From contig DGIK01000018.1 in the NCBI GenBank assembly GCA_002393195.1, positions 16,895 to 46,304 on the forward strand: 29,410 bases of DNA. The letters run 5' to 3'. Shown in pieces: positions 1 through 8,100 of this stretch. The DNA is from Bacteroidales bacterium UBA3824. Its GTDB lineage: Bacteria > Bacteroidota > Bacteroidia > Bacteroidales > UBA3824. The notes below the pieces were generated by a model, which did not search any database, was not told the origin of the DNA, and saw only the letters and a list, made by a program, of their open reading frames with translations. The position numbers and the translations under genes were made by a program. Each line of letters begins with the position of its first letter. The first letter of the stretch is position 1.

Positions 1-2
1 CC

Positions 3-1619
3 CGCCCATATCTGGAAAGGAAAAATTGGGAAGCAGCCATCAACATCTACCTGAAATACCGCGACTTATATCCACAACGGCGCGATGACATCGATAAGAT
101 AATAGGTCTCCTCAGCGAAACCAACCCGCCGCGATTCATTGACGAACAGCGACTTCCTGAACAGATAAATTCGCCGATATATCTCAACGACTATGCGCCA
201 GTCATTACCCCCGATATGAAAAAACTCTATTTTGTCCGTGATATGGATATGCGGACGCAACATCAGGAAGATATGTTTGTTTCGGAATTCAAAGACGGCA
301 AATGGACGGAAGCCAAGCCGATAGACCGTTTTGCAACGCTGAACTACAACGAGGCAACAGAGCATATCTACCCCGATGAGAATATGATGATATTGTTTTT
401 GAACGGCGAATTTTGGGTGTCCGAAAAACAGGAAAATGGCACTTGGGGCGCACCGTATAAATTTGAAAGCAAGACCGACAAGTACGGCGCGGGCGGTGTC
501 AATGGTGGATTTTGGCAGGCTGACGCATATTTCAGTGCCGATGGTCAGGCTATGCTCTTTGCATCGCTTAGGGAGACAATTGACACTGTGGGCATTGGCG
601 CATTTACGGAAGAAAATTTTAATATTGATATTTACGTATCGCTCAAAGAGGAAGACGGAATGTGGGGCGTACCATTCAACATCGGCAAGACCATCAATAC
701 GCGGTTTGTTGACAGGTCGCCGAGGCTTTCGCCCGATTTAAAGACGTTGTTTTTCACCTCCAACGGCCATTATGGATTGGGCGGATACGATATTTTTATG
801 TCGAGAAGGCTGTCAGACACGTCGTGGACTGAGTGGTCGGAGCCTGTCAACCTCGGCAGAATCATCAATTCGGCTTTCAACGAGGTATTTTTCTTCAATG
901 CCTACGACGGCAAGACCATTTTCTATACCAAGGGCAACAGCAATGTGAACAGCAATCATGATATTTACACAGCCAAACTGCCGGAGAAATTCAGGGCAGA
1001 GACCACATCGTTGCTCACAGGCACTGTAACCGGCTCCAACGGCAAACCGATACATTCCACCATTGTTTGGGAGGATTTTAATACCGGCACACACCTCGGC
1101 AATCTTAAAAACGACCCTGTTACGGGCAAATTTTCGATTACTCTGCCGCTCGGCCGTCAATACGAATATTTCATAGAGGCAGAAGGCTACGTGCCGCAGT
1201 CGGGCATTTTTGACACGAGGGACGCCACCGATACGCAGGTGATGAAAGACAGCATTGCGCTCTATACAATCAACGAAATGATAGACAGCAGCCTAAGCGT
1301 CGTCATCAAAAATATTTTCTTCGATTTCGACAAATATGAATTGAAGCCCGAATCTATGGGCGAAATACGTCATCTCGCCAAATTTCTCATCGCCAACCCC
1401 GACCTGTCTGTGCAGATAGCAGGACACACCGACAATGTTGGCTCCGAGCAGCACAACCAGCAACTCTCAGAAAACCGTGCAAACGCCGTCCGCGACGCAC
1501 TCGTAAAACTTGGTGTAACGCCACACAAAATCAAAGCGCAAGGCTACGGCAGCACCAAGCCCATTTCCAGCAACGACGCCGAAAACAGAAGGGTGGAATT
1601 TTCGATAATTGGGAATTAA
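3..1619 (+). CDS. OmpA-family envelope protein, PorE-like (5' partial)
   Basis: The frame is open from base 3, so the gene begins before the window; the ATG at 216 is internal, inside a PD40-type blade (PVITPDMKKLYFVRD). Visible order: a TPR-like helix pair at the start (WEAAINIYLKYRDLYP), a beta-propeller of PD40/WD40-like blades (SPRLSPDLKTLFFTS and similar), a carboxypeptidase-regulatory-like domain (LLTGTVTGSNGKPI) and a C-terminal OmpA peptidoglycan-binding domain of about 105 residues with FFDFDKYELKPES, GHTDNVGS and the NRRVEF end. This TPR/propeller/CRD/OmpA order is that of PorE, the type IX secretion component that anchors the complex to peptidoglycan; other OmpA proteins of Bacteroidota share it, so PorE identity is inference. 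It converges on the gene ending at 1697 across a hairpin repeat. Confidence 0.85.
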   Translation, partial: RPYLERKNWEAAINIYLKYRDLYPQRRDDIDKIIGLLSETNPPRFIDEQRLPEQINSPIYLNDYAPVITPDMKKLYFVRDMDMRTQHQEDMFVSEFKDGKWTEAKPIDRFATLNYNEATEHIYPDENMMILFLNGEFWVSEKQENGTWGAPYKFESKTDKYGAGGVNGGFWQADAYFSADGQAMLFASLRETIDTVGIGAFTEENFNIDIYVSLKEEDGMWGVPFNIGKTINTRFVDRSPRLSPDLKTLFFTSNGHYGLGGYDIFMSRRLSDTSWTEWSEPVNLGRIINSAFNEVFFFNAYDGKTIFYTKGNSNVNSNHDIYTAKLPEKFRAETTSLLTGTVTGSNGKPIHSTIVWEDFNTGTHLGNLKNDPVTGKFSITLPLGRQYEYFIEAEGYVPQSGIFDTRDATDTQVMKDSIALYTINEMIDSSLSVVIKNIFFDFDKYELKPESMGEIRHLAKFLIANPDLSVQIAGHTDNVGSEQHNQQLSENRANAVRDALVKLGVTPHKIKAQGYGSTKPISSNDAENRRVEFSIIGN

Positions 1620-1629
1620 TTGGTAGTCG

Positions 1630-1693
1630 CTCACGGAGGCACGGAGAACACGGAGAAGAAGAAAACACTCCGTGCTCTCCGTGCCTCCGTGAG
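1630..1693. repeat. 26-bp hairpin repeat between convergent genes
   Basis: Arms 1630-1655 and 1668-1693 are inverted copies with one mismatch and a 12-base loop. The arm is built of CACGGAG units (TCACGGAGGCACGGAGAACACGGAG type). The single mismatch becomes a G-U pair in RNA from the minus strand, so that RNA would pair fully. There is no T tract on either side, so it is not a typical intrinsic terminator, although it fills almost the whole gap between two convergent stop codons. I recall similar CACGGAG hairpins as dispersed intergenic repeats in many unrelated bacterial genomes; that recollection needs a search. Confidence 0.8.
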
Positions 1694-1696
1694 ATA

Positions 1697-4633
1697 TTAT
1701 CCCCCGCATATTCCTCTGAAATCGCAATGCTCGCACCTGCTCGTCGGTCGTGCATCGAAGGTCTGTGATGTATCAAACAGCGTGGCGAGCAACTCCTTCA
1801 ACCGCACCGAAAAATCTTCCGTCAACGTGGCGATATTTGTGTCGCTTACGTTGACCACTTCCTTGCCGCTGCCTACGCGGAATAGAGTGTCGCGGGTGGC
1901 GATTTTGTTTCTCACTGCGTAGATGACCGGCACTGGCAACGCGCCATTGTGCCGTTGCATATACACGTATGAATACAGCAACACTTGGAACGCCTGCGAC
2001 GGTCGGCGGTCTGCCTTTTCGTAATTGAACACCTCGTCAACACTTGCAAATTTCATCTTGTCGGCGACATTGCCGGTCTTGTAATCCACAATGCGGATTT
2101 TGCCGGCATTGACAATACGGTCGATGCGGTCGATAGTGCCGCCAATGTTTACTTTCAAGGTTTTGCCATTGACATCCACATCCACCGTGGTATAAATGCC
2201 CTTCTCCGCGCCAATCAGTTCAAACGGGGCTATTGTGGTGTCGTAATCCAAAATGCGACCAAGATACTGCATCAGGACATCGAAGAATATGCTGTCAAAA
2301 CCCGAAATATCCGCCTTGTCGCTGATATTGACCTTGAAATGCTCGTTGTAAGCGGCAAGCACAAAACCTTCCGCAACGGGGCGCACGGCGGCAATCATAT
2401 CGGCGGTGATGATATTGTGGTCGTCCTTGATGTCGTTGTAAATATTCTCGATGGCGGCGTGGAGTATCGAACCAAAATCCGCCGCAGAAGCCTCCTCGTC
2501 CAATTCTTCGGTCTGCCGCAGACGTATCACGTATTTCAGATAAAACGCCAACGGACAGTCAATGAACGTATTGAGCGCGGACGGTGAGAGCGACCTCTTG
2601 TCGTCCCCCTGCGAGAAATACGCCGAGAGCCGTTGCAGAGTGTCGGCATTGTTTTCAACGATGATTTCGCGCCCGTCTATTGGCTTGATTTCGCGGACAA
2701 ACTGCCGCATCTGTATATCGAGCCGCGAATCGGAACGCACTGCCGTGGAAGCCTCCTTCAAAATCTGCGTTGCAAACCTACTCGGCTCGCCCGACAATGA
2801 CGACGAAAATACATTGTTGTACAAGACCTTGACATTCTTAGCGCGTTGGAATAGTCGGTAAAAGAAATATCCAAACACGGCGTCCTTGTACTTGACCACG
2901 GGCATATCAAACGCAAGCCTCATCCCCTCGGTAACGAAGGAATTATTTTCGCTGCGCTTGGGGAATACGCCCTCGTTCATGCCAATCATTATCACATTGT
3001 CAAAATCGAGATTACGAGTCTCCATCATACCGGTGAGCTGTATGCCATTGTCGTCGTCGCTCTCAAAAGGCACTTTGATGCCTACCAAATGCTCCTTCAC
3101 AATGCTTGCCACGAGGTCGGGACTTATGTCCTCCGGCAATGACAAGACATTGTTATACAGATTTTTGAGCGAGGTGTATGCGTTGAAGATAAATTCGTTT
3201 TCAAGTTTGGGAGCGTCGGTGGGTTCGGGATTTTTTACAAAATACAATTCCGACAAAATCGAGAGGAAAGTTTGGATGATGTCGGCGGGTTGTTTTTCGT
3301 TTTCTTGACTACAAAATATAATGCTCAACAGATTGCCGTAAGACCCTATCAAATCGGCATTTACGCGGATGAGACGCTCCTCGCGGATTCGCGCCTCTAT
3401 CTGTTTGGAGCAAAATTCAGGAATATTCACCACCAACGGATGGTTGATGACGGCGAGCACATCGTTGTAATAATAATCGCCGCCCGTCCTATTGGCGCGG
3501 TAATTCCGCCTTAGTTGCAGACAGTTGAGCAGAAACGAATATACCGGCGTCTCCACAAAGGGATAGCCCATTGTAACATTGACACGCTCCACACACGCCG
3601 GCAAACTGTTCAAGACCGGGAACAGCAGATGCTCGTCGCCGAGGACAACGGCTGTGCGGGTTTCGTTGTAATCGGGGAGTTTGGAGAGCTGCGTTATAAT
3701 ATCGTGAACGCACTTCGCCTGACCCACTTCGAGCGGCACTCCGATATATTCCACTTGTTTTGGAGAGCCAACAATCAGATTTGGCGGACGCTTGCCGTGC
3801 AGTTCGTCGGGAAATTCGTCTATCAACCTCCGCATAAAAAGCCCCGCCTCCTGTACCTTGTCGGAGATGTAATAATCGTCGGCATCCCAATAAAAACGCG
3901 CCTTCTTGGCATTGTACAAGTACCTGAATATCTTGCGTTCGCACTTGTTAAGGACGTTGAAACCTACAAAAATATATGTATCGTACTTGGTATCGAGCCC
4001 TTTTTGGTCGATGAGGTCGCAGATGGCGCGGTTTTTCATACCGGTATAGCACACGTGCGCCTCCGTAAGACTCTGCCTGAATATCTGATAGACTTTTGGG
4101 AGACCCGTCCAAAGTTCGAGGTAACGTTCTTTTTCCTTTGACAACCGATGCTGCGAAAAATTAGCCCAAAACTGCCTGATGATTTCGATGACCTCCTGAG
4201 CCATCGACGGCGCATAAAAAGCATCAATTTCGCTCAAATCGGCGAAATTGCGGCAGAGTTGGTTGATGTCCACGAGATAATTGTCTATCTCATTGAAATC
4301 GCTCAAAATCTTGCGTCCCGAATCGTAAAACGCATCAAAATCGGCTGCAATGCCCGCGTTTTTCATCCCCTCGTGCGCAAACACCTGCCGGAAGGCGTCG
4401 TACAACTTAAACAGCAACGTCAAGTCGTCAGCCTTCACCGACGGCAAAAACTGATTGAAAACCTTGTCAATTGGGAAAAGATGCCCCGAAAAAGACACCT
4501 CGTTTTTTAAGCGCGCATAACTCTTGCGGAAGTGCAGCATAGTGCGCTTATTGGGAAACACCACGCATACGGCATCGTTGTTGTCGTACTTGCGCAGAAT
4601 GTCGGCGGCGCAGTCGTCCAAAAAAGAATTCAT
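1697..4633 (-). CDS. AddB-like helicase-fold / PD-(D/E)XK nuclease protein
   Basis: A 978-residue RecB/AddB-type protein. The N-terminal two thirds is an inactivated UvrD-like helicase fold (VCVVFPNKRTMLHFRKSY near the start, VIMIGMNEGVFPKRSEN in the middle). The C-terminal nuclease begins near residue 681 (LSPSALNTFIDCPLAFYLKY), has the GSILHAAIE helix, and has a catalytic DRIDR...IVDYKTG motif near 849. The cysteine in FIDCPL together with CEHCDFRGIC at the C-terminus matches the four-cysteine iron-sulfur staple of AddB nucleases. By family it takes part in double-strand end processing, usually with an AddA/RecB helicase partner; no such partner is in the window. The ATG overlaps the stop of the upstream transporter gene by four bases (ATGA), so the two are translationally coupled. 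Confidence 0.88.
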   Translation of the reverse strand: MNSFLDDCAADILRKYDNNDAVCVVFPNKRTMLHFRKSYARLKNEVSFSGHLFPIDKVFNQFLPSVKADDLTLLFKLYDAFRQVFAHEGMKNAGIAADFDAFYDSGRKILSDFNEIDNYLVDINQLCRNFADLSEIDAFYAPSMAQEVIEIIRQFWANFSQHRLSKEKERYLELWTGLPKVYQIFRQSLTEAHVCYTGMKNRAICDLIDQKGLDTKYDTYIFVGFNVLNKCERKIFRYLYNAKKARFYWDADDYYISDKVQEAGLFMRRLIDEFPDELHGKRPPNLIVGSPKQVEYIGVPLEVGQAKCVHDIITQLSKLPDYNETRTAVVLGDEHLLFPVLNSLPACVERVNVTMGYPFVETPVYSFLLNCLQLRRNYRANRTGGDYYYNDVLAVINHPLVVNIPEFCSKQIEARIREERLIRVNADLIGSYGNLLSIIFCSQENEKQPADIIQTFLSILSELYFVKNPEPTDAPKLENEFIFNAYTSLKNLYNNVLSLPEDISPDLVASIVKEHLVGIKVPFESDDDNGIQLTGMMETRNLDFDNVIMIGMNEGVFPKRSENNSFVTEGMRLAFDMPVVKYKDAVFGYFFYRLFQRAKNVKVLYNNVFSSSLSGEPSRFATQILKEASTAVRSDSRLDIQMRQFVREIKPIDGREIIVENNADTLQRLSAYFSQGDDKRSLSPSALNTFIDCPLAFYLKYVIRLRQTEELDEEASAADFGSILHAAIENIYNDIKDDHNIITADMIAAVRPVAEGFVLAAYNEHFKVNISDKADISGFDSIFFDVLMQYLGRILDYDTTIAPFELIGAEKGIYTTVDVDVNGKTLKVNIGGTIDRIDRIVNAGKIRIVDYKTGNVADKMKFASVDEVFNYEKADRRPSQAFQVLLYSYVYMQRHNGALPVPVIYAVRNKIATRDTLFRVGSGKEVVNVSDTNIATLTEDFSVRLKELLATLFDTSQTFDARPTSRCEHCDFRGICGG

Positions 4634-6036
4634 TTTTCCTGTTGGCTTTGTTGAAGCATTTTCTGTATCTCCCGCTTACGTTTGAGAAGTATGTGTATCG
4701 TAATAATCACCGTAATCACCAACGCCAACGCCGACGCCGAGCCAAACAGCACGTCAGGCGACACCTGTACGTCCTCCATCAGCGAAACCACCGATTTGGT
4801 GACGTTGACGATGCCAAGCACGAGCGTTACCCACGTTACAACAATCATAAATATGTTGGAAAACCAACCGTTGACGTGCTTTACGCCCATAATTTCGGGA
4901 TTATTGACCACCATAAATAGGAATATGGCGACGAAGGGAAGTATCAGACCGTTGAACGCCTGAGCCGCAACGATGGCGGGTACGGGCTTTATTTGCAGGA
5001 ATCCGAGCGTAACGCCGATGGCAAGCACCGCATAAGAAACCCACTTGAACACATGGCCGTTTTTGGAATTGCCTTCCGCGTCCTTCTTCTCGAAGATGCT
5101 CCGCGCCGTGAGCGCCGAGGCGAGCGGCGATGTAATAGCACTCGTGAATCCAGCAGCAAACATGCCAAATCCAAACACATACACCGCCCACTGTCCAATA
5201 TTGAGGACAAGGGTGTTGGAGAGCAGTTTGTACGAAAATTCGAGGTTTTTGGCGGCCTCTGGGGTAAATCCGCGCGTCATCTCTGTACCCACGCAAAGTA
5301 TCGCCATAGAGATAATGCCACCCAAAATCACCGCAACAGAAATGCCTATCCTCATATCGGTAACTGTAGTATCCTTCTGCACCACATTGGAGCCAAGGAA
5401 AAGGTCGTATGGCACTACGGTAGTGCCCACAAGTCCCAATACCAAGAGACCCGCGCCGGGCGTTTCGGGCAGGCTCGGCATCACGAGACCCTTCATAATC
5501 TCCTCTACCGGCGGATGCGACACCACGGCGGTAGTTATGAACGTAAAGCCCATTATGAACACAAAACTGCCCATAAAATTGGCTATCGAGCGCAGAGATT
5601 TGAGGCTCAGTGCAAGGCCCGCAATGAGCGCAATAAGCCCTACGATGAGCCGTTTGTCAAGTTTGGGGAATACGAGCGCAATGCCCTCCACGGAGCCAAG
5701 GATGTTGCCGGTTTCGTAGGCGGCGCATCCGAGTATGATGGCGCCCACAATGAGCACAAGCACAGGAACTTGGGCACGCTTCCCCATATAATGGTATTTG
5801 ATAGCCTGCCCAAGGTTCATGCCCGAATAGATTGTAGATCTTGCACTTGCCTCCTGCAATACGAGGCACGCCAATGTAGAGAAAGACAAAGCCCACAAAA
5901 GTTGGAACTGAAAGTCAGATCCAGCCTTCGTTGCGGTCGTTACCGTCCCCGGACCGATAAAGGCGGCGGAGATTATCGACCAAAACAGGATGTTGAGAAT
6001 CCTGCTCCATACCTTATTTAGGGCTTTGAACTTCAT
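4630..6036 (-). CDS. Nramp-like metal transporter with altered metal site
   Basis: A 468-residue polytopic membrane protein with about 11 hydrophobic segments and the Nramp (MntH) layout, ending in a basic, Gln-rich cytoplasmic tail. The key motifs deviate. In helix 1 the metal-binding DPGN motif reads GPGT (residues 28-31, FIGPGTVTTATKAG). In helix 6 the MPHN motif reads VPYD (208-211, GTTVVPYDLFLGS). The Asp, Asn and Met side chains that bind Mn or Fe in classical Nramp proteins are therefore all absent, although the surrounding conserved sequence (LLWALSFSTLACLVLQEASAR) is kept. It belongs to a divergent Nramp branch, and its substrate cannot be assigned from the sequence. It is first in a two-gene operon with the AddB-like gene. 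A promoter lies at 6059-6087. Confidence 0.88.
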   Translation of the reverse strand: MKFKALNKVWSRILNILFWSIISAAFIGPGTVTTATKAGSDFQFQLLWALSFSTLACLVLQEASARSTIYSGMNLGQAIKYHYMGKRAQVPVLVLIVGAIILGCAAYETGNILGSVEGIALVFPKLDKRLIVGLIALIAGLALSLKSLRSIANFMGSFVFIMGFTFITTAVVSHPPVEEIMKGLVMPSLPETPGAGLLVLGLVGTTVVPYDLFLGSNVVQKDTTVTDMRIGISVAVILGGIISMAILCVGTEMTRGFTPEAAKNLEFSYKLLSNTLVLNIGQWAVYVFGFGMFAAGFTSAITSPLASALTARSIFEKKDAEGNSKNGHVFKWVSYAVLAIGVTLGFLQIKPVPAIVAAQAFNGLILPFVAIFLFMVVNNPEIMGVKHVNGWFSNIFMIVVTWVTLVLGIVNVTKSVVSLMEDVQVSPDVLFGSASALALVITVIITIHILLKRKREIQKMLQQSQQEK

Positions 6037-6058
6037 CTAATTGTTACATTTTGCAGTG

Positions 6059-6087
6059 CAAAGTTAATAAAAAAAATCAGAAATCAA
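6059..6087 (-). promoter_or_regulatory. Promoter of the Nramp-like/AddB-like operon
   Basis: Read on the minus strand, TTG (6087-6085), 18 bases, then TAACTTTG (6066-6059), a full match to the Bacteroidota -7 consensus TAnnTTTG. Transcription would start near 6052, 16 bases before the ATG at 6036. The -33 element falls inside the end of the preceding gene. Confidence 0.55.
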
Positions 6088-6601
6088 TACGGATGTTCTG
6101 TTCCTTCATAAAATTGACAATTTCGTCGGCGTCCACAATTTCGTGGTCGGCACTTACGAGGTAGTCGCCGATGATGTCCACGGGGTCGTGGTGCTTGGTG
6201 TAGTCGCCGCCCGAAATCTTCACAGGCACATTGCGCCTGCGATAGTAGAAGCAGTAGTCGCAGTTGGAAAGGTCAAACTTGTGGTCTGGGTTCTCGTCGA
6301 GCTTCCATGTAGGAATCATCGTGAGGTCGTATCCCTTAGGAAATTCGCCCGAGCGCGATTCGAGGTGGTTGATCCTTTTGAGGCAGGAATAATCCACGAG
6401 ATAGACCTCGCCGAGCGTGTATGCCTCGTGGTCGTTGACGTCGATATAGACGCTTCCGTTTTCCGCCATCATCAGCTGTCCACGGCTGTAAGCCTTGCCG
6501 CAGTACTTGCTGCCGTCCATGTAAAACTCAAATCTCTGTCCCTTGAGCAACGTGCCGAAGACAAAGATACGGATGAGCTGGTTGCTTAAATTGCTTTCCA
6601 T
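6077..6601 (-). CDS. Gamma-glutamylcyclotransferase-like (AIG2/GGCT fold) protein
   Basis: A 174-residue cytoplasmic protein. The N-terminal FVFGTLLKGQ (residues 13-22) matches the YGTLxxG substrate loop of the GGCT-like fold, with Phe in place of Tyr. The middle has the usual pattern of a turn plus a Glu in the conserved region (NHLESRSGEFPKGYDL), so E near residue 98 is the candidate catalytic acid. Family members make 5-oxoproline from gamma-glutamyl amines or peptides. The C-terminal ~60 residues (rich in Asp, DPVDIIGDYLVSADHEIVDADEI) are longer than in the minimal family. The true substrate is unknown. It is not clearly in an operon; no consensus promoter was found upstream. Confidence 0.7.
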   Translation of the reverse strand: MESNLSNQLIRIFVFGTLLKGQRFEFYMDGSKYCGKAYSRGQLMMAENGSVYIDVNDHEAYTLGEVYLVDYSCLKRINHLESRSGEFPKGYDLTMIPTWKLDENPDHKFDLSNCDYCFYYRRRNVPVKISGGDYTKHHDPVDIIGDYLVSADHEIVDADEIVNFMKEQNIRIDF

Positions 6602-6699
6602 AAGTTAGGTGTTTTATTTATGTTAGTTATAATAATAATTAATAAATTCTATGCCAAAAAGTGAAGTATCCGTATGTTTTTTACCATTAAACGCTAAAA

Positions 6700-6724
6700 A
6701 ACCCGGCAAAGTTGTTACCGGGTT
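6700..6724 (-). terminator. Intrinsic terminator of the M23 peptidase gene
   Basis: Seven-base-pair stem AACCCGG (6724-6718 on the minus strand) with CCGGGTT (6706-6700), an 11-base loop and a run of six T residues following on the minus strand. It lies 32 bases beyond the stop codon of the M23 gene. Confidence 0.75.
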
Positions 6725-6755
6725 CTTCTTTTTAGTACGAATTTTTTACAATCTT

Positions 6756-7739
6756 CTACTGCACATTGACTACATCTTCGTCAAACTCGAAGTTTGATTC
6801 CAAGAGGCTCTGATATTCTTCTTCCGAAATGCCGTCTTTGTAGAAGTTGATTGGGTCTTGCGGTACTCCGTTTACCCTCACTTCGTAGTGGCAGTGAGGA
6901 CTTGTGGAAAGGCCGGTGCTACCTACGAGCGCGATGATGTCGCCTCGCTTCACTTTGTCGCCCGCCTTTACGAGCAGCTTGCTGCAATGTCCATATACTG
7001 TCATATAACCGTATCCGTGGTTGATTTTTACGACATTGCCGTAGCCGCTTTCTACGCCAGCTGTACTTACTGTACCAGCGCCGGCGGCATATATTGGTGT
7101 GCCTTCGCGTGCAGACAAATCTACACCCGCATGCATTCTGTATATATTCAGGATTGGATGAAAACGATAGCCGAAAGGAGAGGCTATTCTATAAAGGTCT
7201 TTTACTGCTACAGGCTGAATGGAAGGGATGCAAGCGAGCATCATTTCCTTGTTGATTACGAGATTGGTGATGTGTTTGAATGATTTTGCCTGTACAATTG
7301 TCTTGCTTGAAAGGATGTCGAGTCTATTAGCTACATCAATCATATCCGTCGAATGTTCGAAGCCTCTGTACGCTTCGTATCTATCAGTACCACCGAAACC
7401 ACCGGCTCTTTCTTCTTTGGATATTGCTTTCTCTTGGAATACTGGTCTATAAAGCTCGTCGTCATGCTTGGCTATTTCTTCGAGCGAATGAGCCAATGTG
7501 CCGATCTGGGTATTCAGGGTGGATAGTCGTTCTCGTTGGATTGCATTCGCCTCCGCCGCCTCACGTTCTGCGGGCGACTCTATGTATGACGTACCTGCAA
7601 TTCCCAAGGCTATACCTAAGACCACCGAGGTTGCGAATCTCGGCATCACCTTCTTTAGCAGAAACTGTGATATTGCTTCTCTACTTGCTTCAAACCTTAA
7701 TGTCTCAGGATTGAATTTGTACTTAATTTTATTAAACAT
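6756..7739 (-). CDS. M23 (LytM-type) peptidoglycan endopeptidase, membrane-anchored
   Basis: A 327-residue protein with one N-terminal membrane segment (FATSVVLGIALGIAGTSYI, about 35-53), a helical stretch likely to form a coiled coil (about 58-95), and a C-terminal M23 domain. All zinc ligands are present: H203 and D207 in MHAGVD, and H282 in HCHYE, with H284 and the YGH histidine as catalytic partners. It should therefore be an active enzyme that cuts peptide cross-links in the periplasm, rather than an EnvC-like degenerate activator. A short cytoplasmic N-terminus (MFNKIKYKFNPETLRFE) precedes the membrane segment, as in many Bacteroidota M23 proteins. It has its own strong promoter, a structured leader and a terminator, so it is monocistronic. 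Confidence 0.92.
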   Translation of the reverse strand: MFNKIKYKFNPETLRFEASREAISQFLLKKVMPRFATSVVLGIALGIAGTSYIESPAEREAAEANAIQRERLSTLNTQIGTLAHSLEEIAKHDDELYRPVFQEKAISKEERAGGFGGTDRYEAYRGFEHSTDMIDVANRLDILSSKTIVQAKSFKHITNLVINKEMMLACIPSIQPVAVKDLYRIASPFGYRFHPILNIYRMHAGVDLSAREGTPIYAAGAGTVSTAGVESGYGNVVKINHGYGYMTVYGHCSKLLVKAGDKVKRGDIIALVGSTGLSTSPHCHYEVRVNGVPQDPINFYKDGISEEEYQSLLESNFEFDEDVVNVQ

Positions 7740-7760
7740 AACTATAAAGTTTTTCTGTAC

Positions 7761-7830
7761 AAGGTTAAACTGGTCATCTTTTCTTTAAGTGCCTACGGGG
7801 AGATCCGCCCCGCTTCTATGGTTTAACCTT
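7761..7830 (-). promoter_or_regulatory. Structured 5' leader of the M23 gene
   Basis: Perfect 10-base inverted arms, AAGGTTAAAC (7761-7770) and GTTTAACCTT (7821-7830), enclose a second hairpin with stem CGGGG/CCCCG (7796-7800 and 7808-7812). The whole structure lies between the predicted transcription start (near 7843) and the ATG at 7739. The transcript would therefore begin with a two-level hairpin, and no T run follows it. I could not match it to a riboswitch I know. Confidence 0.55.
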
Positions 7831-7849
7831 TCCGAAATATTCACGACCG

Positions 7850-7881
7850 CAAAATTAAACATTAGAATTGAAATTTGCAAA
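7850..7881 (-). promoter_or_regulatory. Promoter of the M23 peptidase gene
   Basis: On the minus strand, TTTG (7881-7878), exactly 20 bases, then TAATTTTG (7857-7850): a perfect Bacteroidota housekeeping promoter. The predicted start near 7843 gives a leader of about 100 bases. Confidence 0.75.
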
Positions 7882-7885
7882 CAAA

Positions 7886-8100
7886 TAACGCAACATTGAT
7901 TGAAATTAAGCCCTGGAAAATCCTTTTTAGTTTAACAACAATCTGTATTACAATACGTTACAACATCTAAAAAAAAACATAAAAAAAATACATTTTTTTT
8001 CTTGCTACCAACTATTCACGCTTAAAACTGCGGTCATACTTTATTAACGGAAAATTAACAATAGTGGCAATTACCAGAAAAACAAAAACCGTACCAAACA
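7886..8100. other. AT-rich intergenic stretch without a gene
   Basis: This is the rest of the 360-base gap between the M23 gene and the next minus-strand gene. It is very AT-rich, with A and T runs around 7970-8000 that could form a weak stem. I see no open frame, no convincing terminator and no repeat shared with other parts of the window. Confidence 0.5.

Noticed and set aside
1620..1922. A short frame starting MVVAHGGTENTEKK with LRALRASV.
   Set aside because: The peptide is only the translation of the CACGGAG hairpin; such peptides appear as spurious proteins wherever this repeat occurs.
4993..6021. A 342-codon plus-strand frame opposite the Nramp-like gene.
   Set aside because: Shadow of the conserved transporter. 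Its His/Arg/Asn-rich composition is typical of antisense reading.
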